A stretch of DNA of 64,000 bases, taken from positions 164,259 through 228,258 of the forward strand of contig UCEZ01000031.1 in assembly GCA_900471525.1 (NCBI GenBank), written 5' to 3'. The stretch is from Hyphomicrobiales bacterium (GTDB taxonomy: Bacteria; Pseudomonadota; Alphaproteobacteria; Rhizobiales; Rhizobiaceae). The stretch's first letter is position 1, and the number at the start of each line of letters is the position of its first letter. Position numbers and translations under genes: made by a program. This document shows positions 1-9,342 of this stretch, piece by piece. The notes beneath the pieces are model-generated. The model did not search any database and had not been told where the DNA came from. It saw only the letters and a list, made by a program, of their open reading frames with translations.

Positions 1-481
1 CCACTGGCCAGTCGATCCCGATCTCCGGATCATCGAAGCGGATCGCCCGGTCGTGATCCGGAGAATAGAAATCACTCACCTTGTAGAGAACCTCCGTGTC
101 CGGCTCCAGCGTGACGAAGCCGTGTGCAAAGCCCGCCGGCACCAGGATCTGATTGCCCTTCTCAGCCGAGAGTTCGATACCGCCCCATTTGGCAAAGGTC
201 GGCGAGCCGCGGCGAAGATCGACGGCGACGTCGAAAACGCGCCCTCGGACGACCCGGACGAGCTTTGCCTGCGCACGCGGCGGGAGCTGATAGTGAAGCC
301 CGCGCAGTGTACCGGCCTTGGCCGAATAGGAATGATTGTCCTGCACGAAGGTTGTATCGATCCCCTTCGCAGCGAAGGTGGCCGCGTTGTAGGTTTCGGT
401 GAAGAAGCCGCGCTCGTCTTCGTATCTGCGCAGCGTCAGCTCCAGCACGCCGTCGAGGCCGAGGGAGCGAAACTCAGGCAT
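1..481 (-). CDS. rfbC: dTDP-4-dehydrorhamnose 3,5-epimerase, 3' end cut by window edge
   Basis: Reading from the ATG at 481, the protein begins [15 protein letters not shown] and carries the RmlC cupin signatures: FFTETYN, then [35 protein letters not shown] and [10 protein letters not shown]. RmlC converts dTDP-4-keto-6-deoxyglucose to its L-epimer in dTDP-L-rhamnose synthesis. About 160 residues are present; the family is usually about 185, so the C-terminus lies left of base 1. The start overlaps the stop of rfbA by a few bases, so the two are translationally coupled. By position it corresponds to wgaH (formerly expA8) of the S. meliloti galactoglucan cluster; rfbB and rfbD would be expected just outside the window. 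Confidence 0.93.
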   Translation of the reverse strand, partial: MPEFRSLGLDGVLELTLRRYEDERGFFTETYNAATFAAKGIDTTFVQDNHSYSAKAGTLRGLHYQLPPRAQAKLVRVVRGRVFDVAVDLRRGSPTFAKWGGIELSAEKGNQILVPAGFAHGFVTLEPDTEVLYKVSDFYSPDHDRAIRFDDPEIGIDWPV

Positions 482-1355
482 CGGCAAGCTCCCGGATCCG
501 GCGCCGCAGATAGACGGCATAGTCGGTCTGGCCCAGCATCGTGGCCCGCGCCAGAACCTGGTCCGCCGAAAGATAGCCAAGCTCGAAGGCGATCTCTTCC
601 GGGCACATGATCTTCACGCCCTGGCGGTATTCGATGGTGCGCACGAAGGATGCAGCGTCGTGCAGGCTCTCATGGGTCCCCGTGTCAAGCCAGGCATAGC
701 CCCGGCCAAGCCGGCGGACGTGGAGATTGCCGCGATCGAGATAGGCCCGGTTGACGTCGGTGATCTCCAGTTCCCCCCGGCCCGAGGGGCGGACGGAGGC
801 CGCGATGTCAAGCACGTCGTTGTCGTAGAAGTAGAGACCCGTGACCGCCCAGTTCGACTTGGGGCTCGCAGGCTTTTCCTCGATCGCGTCGGCCTTGCCG
901 GTCGTTGCATTGAAGCTGACCACGCCGTATCGGGCCGGATCGTCCACATGATAGGCGAAGATGGTGGCTCCGGCCTGCTTGGCGACCGCGTCCCGGCAGA
1001 TTTCCGCAAGTCCCGCTCCGTAGAAGATGTTGTCTCCCAGAATGAGAGCGACCGGACTGTCTCCGACAAATTCTCGGCCGATGACGAAGGCCTCGGCCAG
1101 TCCGTTCGGCTGCGCCTGCACCGCATAGGAAATCGAGAGGCCGAGCGCGCTTCCGTCTCCGAGAAGCCCCTCGAAAAGCGGCCTGTCGCGCGGCACCGTG
1201 ATCACCAGTATCTCGCGGATTCCCGCCAGCATCAGCATGCCCAGCGGATAGTAGATCATCGGTTTGTCGTGCACGGGCAGCAGTTGCTTCGAAACCGATA
1301 TGGTAACGGGGTAAAGCCGCGTTCCGCTGCCGCCTGCCAGAATGATCCCTTTCAT
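474..1355 (-). CDS. rfbA: glucose-1-phosphate thymidylyltransferase
   Basis: A 293-residue RmlA-type nucleotidyltransferase making dTDP-glucose from dTTP and glucose-1-phosphate. The N-terminal signature [11 protein letters not shown] is at residues 8-18, followed by the sugar-binding [27 protein letters not shown] and the [10 protein letters not shown] stretch typical of RmlA are also present. The length is normal for the family. It lies upstream of rfbC with overlapping ends and downstream of the glycosyl hydrolase gene, forming the distal part of a wga-type operon (wgaG by position). S. meliloti galactoglucan is reported to lack rhamnose although its cluster carries rml genes, so the dTDP-sugar may serve another step. 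Confidence 0.96.
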   Translation of the reverse strand: MKGIILAGGSGTRLYPVTISVSKQLLPVHDKPMIYYPLGMLMLAGIREILVITVPRDRPLFEGLLGDGSALGLSISYAVQAQPNGLAEAFVIGREFVGDSPVALILGDNIFYGAGLAEICRDAVAKQAGATIFAYHVDDPARYGVVSFNATTGKADAIEEKPASPKSNWAVTGLYFYDNDVLDIAASVRPSGRGELEITDVNRAYLDRGNLHVRRLGRGYAWLDTGTHESLHDAASFVRTIEYRQGVKIMCPEEIAFELGYLSADQVLARATMLGQTDYAVYLRRRIRELADA

Positions 1356-1440
1356 GCGTCACCTCCTGTTGCCTTTTCCGCGCTCCCCGCATAGCGGCCG
1401 CGCGCGGGCCACTGACATGGGAGGGGACAGGTCACATTGG

Positions 1441-2565
1441 TCATCTCGCCAACTCTTCGCCGGCATTCGCTTCGGTGGCCGCGACGCCGGCCGGGCTCAA
1501 GGCGCCACAGCGCCAGACGCTGTAGACCGGCTGCGTATCCCAGTCGTAGTAGAAGGCCGCGTCCAGCCTGCCTTCCTTCATCAGCGCCGCGAAGCTCCGG
1601 CGCATGGCGCGGATCGCCCCCTCCCGCTTACGATCGTCGACCGGGCAGGAAAGCGCGGTGTTGGCAATGCCCCATTCGGTCACCCAGCATGGTTTGCCCT
1701 GCTCTTCAGGCCGACAAAAATCGAGGAGCGCCGTCACATAGCGCGCAAGCGCCGCGTCACCTTTGCGCCCCGGATAAACATGAATGCCATAGCCATCGAT
1801 CAACGCGTCGATCCCCCGTCCCCGCAGGAGCGAGACAAACGAGCCGGGATCGAGCCGTTCCATCCCGCGAAGGTCAGCCTCTTCTGCGCCGATATCGGAA
1901 AGTCCGGCGGAAATCAGCAGCGCACCGCGGCTATGCACCGTCGCCCGCAATTCCTCTCGCGTGATCCGGACGGCGCCTACATAGGCGTCGAGCCCGCGCT
2001 CGAAGGCCGGGCGATTTGCGACTTCCGAAACGTTGCGTGGTGTCTGCCGCCCGGGTTTTTCGTAGACGCCGAGGTCGCCATTGTAGGCGCTGTAGTTTAT
2101 CTCGTTTCCGGGCTCGACGGCATCGATGCGGATGCCCATGCCATCAATGCGGCGAAGCGCTGCGCGTAGCTGCGCGCGGTAAAGATCGAGGTCGAGATCG
2201 GAAAGCCGTTGGACGTCCCAGATGCGCCCGAAACCGGTGCGAGAGCGCGTCTCCGGCGGATAATAGTCCTTGTTGCCGAGCTGGATCTCGAGGAGGATCT
2301 TTAGCCCGAGCCGATCCGCCATTTCCAGCGCTTCGATGCTCTTGTCCACCGGCCGCGACAGCGAAAGCCGGACATGGGTGATGCCACTTGCCGCGATCTC
2401 CCGCAGCACGCGCTCCTGATCGGCGCGAGAGAGCCAGGCGAGGTTGACCCGGTTGATACCGATGCGATCGGGGAACGCATCGTCTGCGTTCGCCGGCGGC
2501 GCCGGGGCAAAGGCCCAGAGCGCTGCCAGCGCGCAAGCGAGGCGCACGCGCGCCACCGCTTTCAT
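1441..2565 (-). CDS. wgaF: secreted glycoside hydrolase-like protein (TIM-barrel, clan GH-A type) in the EPS cluster
   Basis: A 374-residue protein from the ATG at 2565; a TTG at 2580 would add five residues and overlap the upstream gene. The N-terminus (MKAVARVRLACALAALWAF, then PANA) is a clear signal peptide. The body looks like a beta/alpha barrel: RIGINRVNLAWL, ITHVRLSLSRPVD, then GNEIN with a likely acid/base Glu near residue 155. CWVTEWGIANT carries the likely nucleophile Glu near residue 297. Both catalytic glutamates of the GH-A pattern are therefore visible. I cannot assign a GH family or substrate. The place in the wga operon (wgaF by order) suggests periplasmic trimming or cleavage of the galactoglucan. 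Symbol by synteny only. Confidence 0.72.
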   Translation of the reverse strand: MKAVARVRLACALAALWAFAPAPPANADDAFPDRIGINRVNLAWLSRADQERVLREIAASGITHVRLSLSRPVDKSIEALEMADRLGLKILLEIQLGNKDYYPPETRSRTGFGRIWDVQRLSDLDLDLYRAQLRAALRRIDGMGIRIDAVEPGNEINYSAYNGDLGVYEKPGRQTPRNVSEVANRPAFERGLDAYVGAVRITREELRATVHSRGALLISAGLSDIGAEEADLRGMERLDPGSFVSLLRGRGIDALIDGYGIHVYPGRKGDAALARYVTALLDFCRPEEQGKPCWVTEWGIANTALSCPVDDRKREGAIRAMRRSFAALMKEGRLDAAFYYDWDTQPVYSVWRCGALSPAGVAATEANAGEELAR

Positions 2566-2569
2566 CCTC

Positions 2570-3742
2570 TCAAAGTCCAATCTGCTTCAGAGCATTTCGG
2601 AAATTCGCCTCGCAAGCGGAATAGCGGTCGATCACGGCTTGCGTGTCTATCTTGGCGAGGAAATTCGACAGATATGCGCGCTTGTCCGCCTCCCGGTTCC
2701 AGGTTGCCGCCTCTATATAGGGGAAGCCGATGAACTCCAGCATTTCCCGCATGCGGTCGTCGACCGCGATCATAAGGGCGGGTGTGCCGGCCTGCATACC
2801 GATGATGCAGCCGTGGAAACGGCGGCCGAAGCAGAGATCGCGCGAGGACATGGCGCTCCGCCACTGGTTCGTGTCGAAATAGACCAGCAGCTCCGATTTC
2901 CGCTGCCATTTTTCCGAATGCTTATATTCGGTCGCTCCTGTGATGCGCCCACTCGCCCGGTCATAGACGATGTCATTGTCGTCGCCGGTCAGGGAGAGGT
3001 TGTAGGCAACCAGCTCGTCCTGGACCACATAGCTTGCGACGCTGTCGGGTTTAAGCAACGCGTGCGCGTCGACGATCGTATCGGCAACACTGCCGAGATA
3101 GCCGCCGAAGGCGATCTTCTGGGCTTCCGCCAACGCCGGGTTGGCGAGCGCGGTCAGTGAGCGCTTCATGTCGTTCGGCGAGAAGTAGAGTGACGGGCAG
3201 CCCGTCGGCTTGACGAACTTCATCCCCTGCTCCCGCAGGAATTCGGCGGTGAAATAGCCGCGCGTGAGGAAGAAGCTTTCCTTGCCCCGCAAAACCTCCA
3301 GGAACTTGAGCGTGCCGGCCGGAAGCTGATCCTTGAGACCTTCCTTGCGCTGGATGCCGATGCCCATCACCACGACCGGCATCGTCAGCTTCGCGAAGAT
3401 TTCCGCCTCGAGATCGGCGGAATAGCCGGGGCGCAGCAGATTGGCGGAGGCGAAGACACACAGATCGAACTCGCGGTTCACCTGCTCGTAAAGCTCGTTC
3501 GACTCCCGATTGTTGACCAGATGCCAGAACGGCAGATAGGTGACGTCATGGCCGCGCAGGCTCTCGGCCGCTCCTTCGCCGATCAGGTAGTTGCCGGTAT
3601 TGGCGATCTTCCTGACCTGCGAGATCAGGTCCTTCCTGGTCCTGGTCTCGTCGAAATAGGGCCGATGGATGACGGTGGTGCCGGAGACGTCCGCAATCGT
3701 CCGCTGCAGATAGGAGGGAATGCCCGTGAGCAAGATACGCAT
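2570..3742 (-). CDS. wgaE: polysaccharide pyruvyl transferase family protein (copy 1)
   Basis: A 390-residue protein with the polysaccharide pyruvyltransferase pattern. It has an early NTGNYLIGEGA stretch near residues 48-58, VVVMGIGIQ, FFLTRGYFTAEFL, PTGCPSLYF, and the C-terminal FGRRFHGCI motif followed by GTPALMIAVDDR. Such enzymes add ketal-linked pyruvate from phosphoenolpyruvate to sugar residues in the cytoplasm. Galactoglucan is known to be pyruvylated, which fits. The start has an AGAGG Shine-Dalgarno. It is a clear paralogue of the next gene upstream, sharing the same motifs in the same order, so the pair looks like a tandem duplication. The wgaE name is by gene order. Confidence 0.82.
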   Translation of the reverse strand: MRILLTGIPSYLQRTIADVSGTTVIHRPYFDETRTRKDLISQVRKIANTGNYLIGEGAAESLRGHDVTYLPFWHLVNNRESNELYEQVNREFDLCVFASANLLRPGYSADLEAEIFAKLTMPVVVMGIGIQRKEGLKDQLPAGTLKFLEVLRGKESFFLTRGYFTAEFLREQGMKFVKPTGCPSLYFSPNDMKRSLTALANPALAEAQKIAFGGYLGSVADTIVDAHALLKPDSVASYVVQDELVAYNLSLTGDDNDIVYDRASGRITGATEYKHSEKWQRKSELLVYFDTNQWRSAMSSRDLCFGRRFHGCIIGMQAGTPALMIAVDDRMREMLEFIGFPYIEAATWNREADKRAYLSNFLAKIDTQAVIDRYSACEANFRNALKQIGL

Positions 3743-3794
3743 GACTGTCCTCTGAACCGAAGGGTGATGGCCCGCGGGCCGTTAAATGGAGCCG

Positions 3795-4973
3795 CTAGTG
3801 ACCGATGCCGATTTCACGAAGCGTAGTGCGGAAGGCGCGCTCGCGATCGGAATACCGGTCGACGAGTTCGCTCGTGTTGAGCTGTGCCAGATGGTCGGCC
3901 ACGAACTCGGCGCGGTTCTCCGCCTTGTCGACTTCAGTGATGTCGACAGCCGGCAGGCCGGTGAAGCCCAGCATCTCGCGCATGCGGTCGTCCACCGCCA
4001 CCATCAGGCTCGGCACGGCCGCCTGCATGGCGATGATCGAGCCGTGGAAACGACGGCCGAAATTGAAATCCATCGACGAGGCCCAGCCGCGCCACTGGTT
4101 GTTGTCGAAGAAAGTGCGCACCTCGAACCGCTGCTTCTCCCGCTCCGTGCCGGGATAGGTCAGATCGCCGATCATCAGACCCGATGCGGAATCATAGACG
4201 CGTCCCTCATCATTGGGCTCCACTTTCATATCGAAGTGAAGGAACTCGTCCTGCACCACATATGGCGGCACAGTGTCCTGCGGAGCCAGCGCATTCGCAT
4301 CGAGGATCGCATCCTGATTGCCGCCGAGATAGCCGGAAAAAATGGTCTTCGCCTTGCCGATCTTGACGCTCGGCAGCTTCCTCATGGACCGCCGCATGTT
4401 GTCCGGCATGAAATAGACGGACGGGCAACCGGTCGGGCGCACGAAGGAGAAACCCTGGTCCTTCAGGAAGCCGGCCGACTCGTAGCCGCGTGTCAGGAAA
4501 TAGTGCTCACGCTCCTTCAAGACGGCCAGAAGCCGCTTCGTTCCTTCCGGAAGATTGTTCTCCAGGTCCTTGCGGTTCTGCAGGCCGATGCCCAGCATGA
4601 CGATCGGCATGTTGAGCCGGCTCAGGACATCCGCCTCGGCGTCCGCCGAGAGCCCCTTGCGCAAGAGGTTCGCGCAGGTGAAGACGCAGATGTCGAAGTT
4701 GGTGTTGAACTCGTCGAACCCGCTGCCGCTTTTGCTCAAATTGTAGAGATGCCAGAAGGGAACCTGCTTTGCATGCGGCGCGAGCGCACGCAGGGCGCCC
4801 TCACCGATAAGGTAGTTCCCGGTGTTGCTGATATTGCCCAGCTCCCGCAGAAACTCCTCTTTCGTTTCCGGCTGCTTCTGCCGCTCCGCATAGGAGACGG
4901 ACAAGCCGTGGGCGCCATTGGCAAGGCGCGTGTAGTGACCAGGAATACCCGTCACGAGAATTCGTGGACGCAT
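3795..4973 (-). CDS. wgaD: polysaccharide pyruvyl transferase family protein (copy 2)
   Basis: A 392-residue paralogue of the downstream gene with the same blocks: NTGNYLIGEGAL, IVMLGIGLQNR, YFLTRGYESAGFL, RPTGCPSVYF and NFGRRFHGSIIAMQA followed by SLMVAVDDR. It differs in its N-terminal 30 residues and in the middle, so the copies may act on different sugars or positions. An AAAGG Shine-Dalgarno precedes the ATG at 4973. It sits between wgaB and copy 1 in one transcription unit, with 52 bases between the copies. Predicted role: pyruvyl transfer to galactoglucan repeat units. The wgaD name is by gene order. Confidence 0.82.
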   Translation of the reverse strand: MRPRILVTGIPGHYTRLANGAHGLSVSYAERQKQPETKEEFLRELGNISNTGNYLIGEGALRALAPHAKQVPFWHLYNLSKSGSGFDEFNTNFDICVFTCANLLRKGLSADAEADVLSRLNMPIVMLGIGLQNRKDLENNLPEGTKRLLAVLKEREHYFLTRGYESAGFLKDQGFSFVRPTGCPSVYFMPDNMRRSMRKLPSVKIGKAKTIFSGYLGGNQDAILDANALAPQDTVPPYVVQDEFLHFDMKVEPNDEGRVYDSASGLMIGDLTYPGTEREKQRFEVRTFFDNNQWRGWASSMDFNFGRRFHGSIIAMQAAVPSLMVAVDDRMREMLGFTGLPAVDITEVDKAENRAEFVADHLAQLNTSELVDRYSDRERAFRTTLREIGIGH

Positions 4974-5011
4974 TCGACTAACCTTTCTGTTTCAATGACG
5001 CGGCCCGGCAA

Positions 5012-7690
5012 TCAGCCGATCGCCGCGACTACGGGATTTGCCGCCGCCTGCTCGCGAAAGACCGCGGGGCGGGACAGTGACGAATTTTTCACGGACCGAT
5101 CGCTCCACGCGATGAAATCCGAGAAGGAGGAAGCCCATGACCGGCGTGCGGCGGTCCTGATGCAGCCCTCCATGAGTGGAGCGAGTCTCTCGCGATTGCG
5201 TGCGACCTCTTCGATGATCCGCGCCATCTCCCTCACGACCTGAGGATCGGAAGCCGCGTTGATGAGTATGCCGTCCTCGCCATCGGAAATGAGTTCGTCC
5301 ACAGCCCCGACCGCGGTCGCGATGGGAACGCAGCCGAGTTGCTGCGCCTCGGCGATCATCAGCGGCGCGCCCTCCCACCGTGAGGGCATGACGAGAACGT
5401 CGGCCCAGCCCAGCGCCTTGATCAGATCCTTGCTGGCGAAGACGGGCGGGCGCACGTCGACACCCAGGTCCTTCAGCCGTTCGCTCCAGGAGACCCTGGA
5501 ATCGGCGAGGATTTCGCCACCGATGGCGCGGGCTTCGAAGGCGACCTTGGAGGCCCGCAGTTCCGCGATCGCTGCCGCCAGCCGGTCGATACCCTTCTGC
5601 TGGTCGAACCGGCCCATGTAAAGAAGCCGCAAGCGGTCATCCCTGCGCTCGATCCGCCTGATGGTCAGAACCTCCGCCAGGGCCTTGGGCGGCACCGAGA
5701 AGCTCGCTCCGTTCGCAACGGCGAAGACTTTTTCGTGGGGGACGCCGTAGCTGTGCAGATAGATCTTCAGCTGCTCGGAGCACGTTAGGAAGGCGTCGTA
5801 GCAATGCTCGTGGGCAATCGCTGCGAAAGGCTGGCCGGCAGGCCTCTTGAAGACCGTGTTGTCGACGACGTGAAGATAGCAGGCCGTGCGCGTGCCTTCC
5901 GAACGCAGGCGCGCGATGAGAGGATGGACGGCCATCACGTGGTTGTTGATGACCAGGTCGAAGCCGGAAAGCTGTCCCTTCAGCGCCTCCCAGTCGACCG
6001 AATGCCCCTGGTCGATGAAGTCCTGTCCCAGGAAGGAGCCCGACCCTCCCCAGGCCGGAATTCCCGCCTCCCAGAAGTGAATGTAGTCGAAGCTGGAATC
6101 GAATTCATCGATCACATCCATCCGGGACGTGCCGAGCACGAAGAGATGGGTTTCGTAACCCGCCGCCTTCAATTCCCGGGCGGCCGCATAGACGACTTTT
6201 TCAGCCCCGCCGAACGAGGCGTTCGGCACGAGCAGCGCCACGGTCCGCTTGCCCTCGCTATGCCCGAGCGGCAGGACCGGTGATCCTCCGACTTCCTTGC
6301 GCAGCGCCTTGTGGAGATCGGTGTAGGGTACGAGCCGTGCGGGACGCCAGGTCCACCGCCTGCCCGCCGTCTCGCGCAGGGGGCTCGCGGCAATCGCGTT
6401 GACACAGTTGATCATCACCTGCTGAGGCGTGATGAGAGAGCGGCGCGGGAGGCTTCTTGGAAAGGGGAAGCGCACTTTCAGAACGGCCGATGTCGGCCAT
6501 ACCTGCTGGCTTGCGATAGAGGCGAACCAGTCCACCGCATTGTTCTGGACCACGTCCTGGACGAGCCGGGTCGAAAGGAAAACGAGATCGGCGGGGCCGA
6601 TTTTTTGTGCGCCCGGCCCATGAACGATCGGCTCGATCTTACGCTGGGCGGCATCGTTGGCGAGTTGGACGAAGACGACGTTGCTGGTCTCGCTCATGCG
6701 CTCAAGATGGGCAAGCACGTTCGGCAGCATGCGCGAACGCCGGAGCAAGTCGAGCGCCGCGCCGCTTCCGGCGACCAGGAAAGGCGGGAAATGTTCATTG
6801 TCGGGCTCGCCGATATTGCCCCAGAACGCCGGGATGATGTCGTCGAGACGAAGCATTGTCGGTGGCTTGGTGGGATCGGTGAAGAAGGAGATCGCCGTAT
6901 CTTCCGTTCGCGCAAACAGGTAACGCGGGCATTCCTCATGCTCAAAATCCACCAGCATCGGGCGCTGGAACAGCGGCATGTGGCGCTTGCGCAGGAAGCT
7001 TACCGACGTGGCGCGATCGCGGTTGGCCTCCTTGAAACGGCTCTCCGCCCTCAGCCTGTATTCGAAGACGGTGTCGTGGCAGGGCGTGCCGACGAAACCG
7101 TGCTCGATGCAGGAGAGCCAGAACTCCCAATCCTCGAAGCCGTTCTGCCTGTCGTCGTTGAAGCGCACGCCGTCCTGAAAAACATCGATCGAGATCATCG
7201 ATCCCGTATCGCAGATGTTGTCGGTGATGCAGTGGACCAGTCGTGAATAGCGGTTGCCGTAGTGGGCGCGCCAGCTTACCGAAAATGTGTCGATATTCGT
7301 GTAGACCCACCCGCAGCCACTGGAGAGGAGGTGCCGGTAAAGCGTCTCGATGGTGCCGGGAAGGACGCGATTGTCGGCGTCGAGGAAATAGACAGCCCTC
7401 GCCTCTGGAAAGCGCTCAAGCACCACGTCGATGGCGCGATTGCGCGCGCCGCCCGGACCGGCGTTCCTGCCGAATATGACATGGACGCAAGGATGGGCCG
7501 CGGCGTAGAGCAACAGTTGATCGAACGTCTCGTGCCGTGGATCGCCGTCGACCGAAACGACGATAACGATCCGGCAGCTGCTGACATTCGAGGCAAGGAC
7601 CGACTCGATTGCCTCCAGGGCGAGTGCCGCGTGACCGTAAAGGGGCATGGCCACGGCGATCAGGTCCGTTGGCTCCCTGTTACCGGACAT
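5012..7690 (-). CDS. wgaB: two-domain glycosyltransferase (GT2 N-terminal, GT4 C-terminal)
   Basis: An 892-residue fusion. The N-terminal GT2 domain starts at IAVAMPLYGH (about residue 10), with GRNAGPGGARN, the DxD-like VYFLDADNRV and the acceptor-site GFEDWEFWL. The C-terminal half, from about residue 470, begins RTVALLVPNASFGGAEKV and continues with LLYMGRFDQQKGIDRL and SRWEGAPLMIAEAQQLG, the E-x7-E region of GT4 enzymes. One protein could therefore add two successive sugars with different stereochemistry. That suits an alternating glucose-galactose polymer and the S. meliloti gene once called expA23. A GGAGG site precedes the ATG at 7690, which overlaps the wgaA stop by 11 bases. Confidence 0.88.
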   Translation of the reverse strand: MSGNREPTDLIAVAMPLYGHAALALEAIESVLASNVSSCRIVIVVSVDGDPRHETFDQLLLYAAAHPCVHVIFGRNAGPGGARNRAIDVVLERFPEARAVYFLDADNRVLPGTIETLYRHLLSSGCGWVYTNIDTFSVSWRAHYGNRYSRLVHCITDNICDTGSMISIDVFQDGVRFNDDRQNGFEDWEFWLSCIEHGFVGTPCHDTVFEYRLRAESRFKEANRDRATSVSFLRKRHMPLFQRPMLVDFEHEECPRYLFARTEDTAISFFTDPTKPPTMLRLDDIIPAFWGNIGEPDNEHFPPFLVAGSGAALDLLRRSRMLPNVLAHLERMSETSNVVFVQLANDAAQRKIEPIVHGPGAQKIGPADLVFLSTRLVQDVVQNNAVDWFASIASQQVWPTSAVLKVRFPFPRSLPRRSLITPQQVMINCVNAIAASPLRETAGRRWTWRPARLVPYTDLHKALRKEVGGSPVLPLGHSEGKRTVALLVPNASFGGAEKVVYAAARELKAAGYETHLFVLGTSRMDVIDEFDSSFDYIHFWEAGIPAWGGSGSFLGQDFIDQGHSVDWEALKGQLSGFDLVINNHVMAVHPLIARLRSEGTRTACYLHVVDNTVFKRPAGQPFAAIAHEHCYDAFLTCSEQLKIYLHSYGVPHEKVFAVANGASFSVPPKALAEVLTIRRIERRDDRLRLLYMGRFDQQKGIDRLAAAIAELRASKVAFEARAIGGEILADSRVSWSERLKDLGVDVRPPVFASKDLIKALGWADVLVMPSRWEGAPLMIAEAQQLGCVPIATAVGAVDELISDGEDGILINAASDPQVVREMARIIEEVARNRERLAPLMEGCIRTAARRSWASSFSDFIAWSDRSVKNSSLSRPAVFREQAAANPVVAAIG

Positions 7691-9149
7691 CGGCCGCCTC
7701 CGTAAATTGTTTGACCAACCTGAAGCCGGACACCTTGAGCCAGGAGAAATCGACCGAATCCGTGACTGCGCGGGTGAGGATCATCAGGTCCATCGGGCCG
7801 CGTGCCGGCTCGTCCAGCTGGATGTTGATGTTGACGACCTCACTGGAGGTGACTTCACGCCATCCGCTGAAGAATGCCGACGGTTTGGCCGCGCCCCTTC
7901 GCGCCAACTCGGCCACTTCGGAACGCGCATTTGAATTCGCCGGTGCGAGCAGGAAGCTGACCGCCGCAGGCTGACCTTGCGGATGATCGATAAAGGCGCT
8001 CGCCGAGAAGGATATCGTTCCGGGCTCGACGGCGCCACTGACCGCGCCTGCCGATATGCCACTCGGCAACGGGTGGCAGACAACGGCATGCTCATGCTCG
8101 AGGAAGCGCACCGTCTGGAAATCCGGGACGATCGGCGTGACCGAAACGTCCGCGATCTGGCTCAACGTACTGACCGCCAAGCGATAGTCGACAGTGTACT
8201 GGCCTTCGAGCAGGCTGCTGGGCGCAATCATGTTGGGTGTTCTGGCGGGCTTTACTCCAGGCAATCCCGTAAACACCTTGAACGCCAGCGGGCGCAGGTC
8301 GAGGTCCGGATGCGGAAGTTCCGACCGCGCCGAATAGCGCTCGCCGGCGATCGGATAGCCGAGAGAAAGGCCGACGGTCTCTGGTCCGGTTGCGGAGATC
8401 CGCAGCCGGAGCGTACGCGCAGCCCCTCCGCAGGCCCGGGGCAGAGAGAAGAAATTCCAGTTCGGCACGAGTTGCGCATAAGGCACCGTCCACTCGGCCA
8501 CCCCCTCACCACTCTCAAGATAGCTCAATGCGACGACAAGCTCTCCGCTGGTCCTGGGCACCGAGTGCAGGTGAAGGGCGAACCCTGCCACACCAAGGCT
8601 GGATACCGGCAGCAGTTGCTCGACAAAGGCGGCGGCAAGCAACGGCCCGATCCCCTCGTCCTTTGGATCGGCGTAGGGATCGTGGGAGAAGATCTCAGAA
8701 ACCGGCTCCCAGTTTCGCGCCTGGAACGCATCTTCGAGCGCCCGGTAGTTTTCCAGCAGCGTCTCGCGCTCCCGGCGCAGGATCGCGAGCTCCGAGGTGA
8801 TCGAGGCGCTGTAGCGGGCAAGCCGGCCGACGCTGCCCTCGGTCAGTGCCCGCAGAAGCGGGAAACTGTCGGACGTATTGACGGGATCAAGCCGCTGTAT
8901 GGGAACCGCGGGGACCGTCCCCAGCGGTCCAAGCAGCGCCAGACGCTCCTGCAGATCCGCCTCACCCTCTTTGGAGAAGGCGACGGCGACCAATGGAAAA
9001 GCATTCTGCAATGTCGCCGGAGGTTGGCCATCGACATCGAGGCAAACGACCAGATGTTCGATATCGCTCCCTTCGAAACATGACCGATCCCGGCTTGATG
9101 CCGCTATCAGCTTTCTCGTCGCCAGCCGTTTCCCAATGCCGGAAGACAT
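7680..9149 (-). CDS. wgaA: exopolysaccharide-cluster protein of unknown function (WgaA/ExpA1-like)
   Basis: A 489-residue protein from the ATG at 9149 (MSSGIGKRLATRK), preceded by AAGAG; an in-frame TTG at 9197 would add 16 residues. No catalytic motif, signal peptide or membrane segment is obvious. The middle has a likely coiled stretch (ELAILRRERETLLENYRALEDAF). The C-terminal half looks beta-rich with carbohydrate-binding character (FALHLHSV, WNFFSLPRACGGAARTLRL). It may match DUF6212, but I could not test this. It is the first gene of the wga unit, with a WggR-type palindrome upstream, and overlaps wgaB. Identified as wgaA by position. Confidence 0.7.
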   Translation of the reverse strand: MSSGIGKRLATRKLIAASSRDRSCFEGSDIEHLVVCLDVDGQPPATLQNAFPLVAVAFSKEGEADLQERLALLGPLGTVPAVPIQRLDPVNTSDSFPLLRALTEGSVGRLARYSASITSELAILRRERETLLENYRALEDAFQARNWEPVSEIFSHDPYADPKDEGIGPLLAAAFVEQLLPVSSLGVAGFALHLHSVPRTSGELVVALSYLESGEGVAEWTVPYAQLVPNWNFFSLPRACGGAARTLRLRISATGPETVGLSLGYPIAGERYSARSELPHPDLDLRPLAFKVFTGLPGVKPARTPNMIAPSSLLEGQYTVDYRLAVSTLSQIADVSVTPIVPDFQTVRFLEHEHAVVCHPLPSGISAGAVSGAVEPGTISFSASAFIDHPQGQPAAVSFLLAPANSNARSEVAELARRGAAKPSAFFSGWREVTSSEVVNINIQLDEPARGPMDLMILTRAVTDSVDFSWLKVSGFRLVKQFTEAADVR

Positions 9150-9318
9150 CAACTCTTGCACGCCCAACCTCTGAAGAATTATGTCGAAACAAAACAAAGA
9201 TGCCGAATAATCAGATATTTATTCGGACGACCCCTTGCGATTTATGCAGAAGCTAACAACTAACATTGCAGTGCACAATGGGAAATTTCAACAACAGTAG
9301 ATAAAAATATTTCATATA

Positions 9319-9337
9319 TACTTTGAAAATCAAAGTA
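9319..9337. promoter_or_regulatory. WggR-type palindrome upstream of wgaA
   Basis: TACTTTGA-AAA-TCAAAGTA: perfect 8-bp arms around a 3-bp spacer in AT-rich DNA between wgcA and wgaA, about 170 bases upstream of the wgaA ATG. It shares the TACTT/AAGTA core and 8-3-8 layout with the sites at 11332, 14694 and 26428. ExpG/WggR is known to bind conserved palindromes in front of the exp operons of S. meliloti, so this is the likely activator site for the wga operon. Confidence 0.75.
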
Positions 9338-9342
9338 ATATT

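Noticed and set aside
399..1394. A 331-residue plus-strand frame opposite rfbA
   Set aside because: Shadow of rfbA; no family motifs, and rfbA signatures are unambiguous.
3786..5243. A 485-residue plus-strand open frame opposite the pyruvyltransferase gene
   Set aside because: It is antisense to a gene with clear family motifs, shows no recognisable domain, and is expected from the codon bias of GC-rich DNA.
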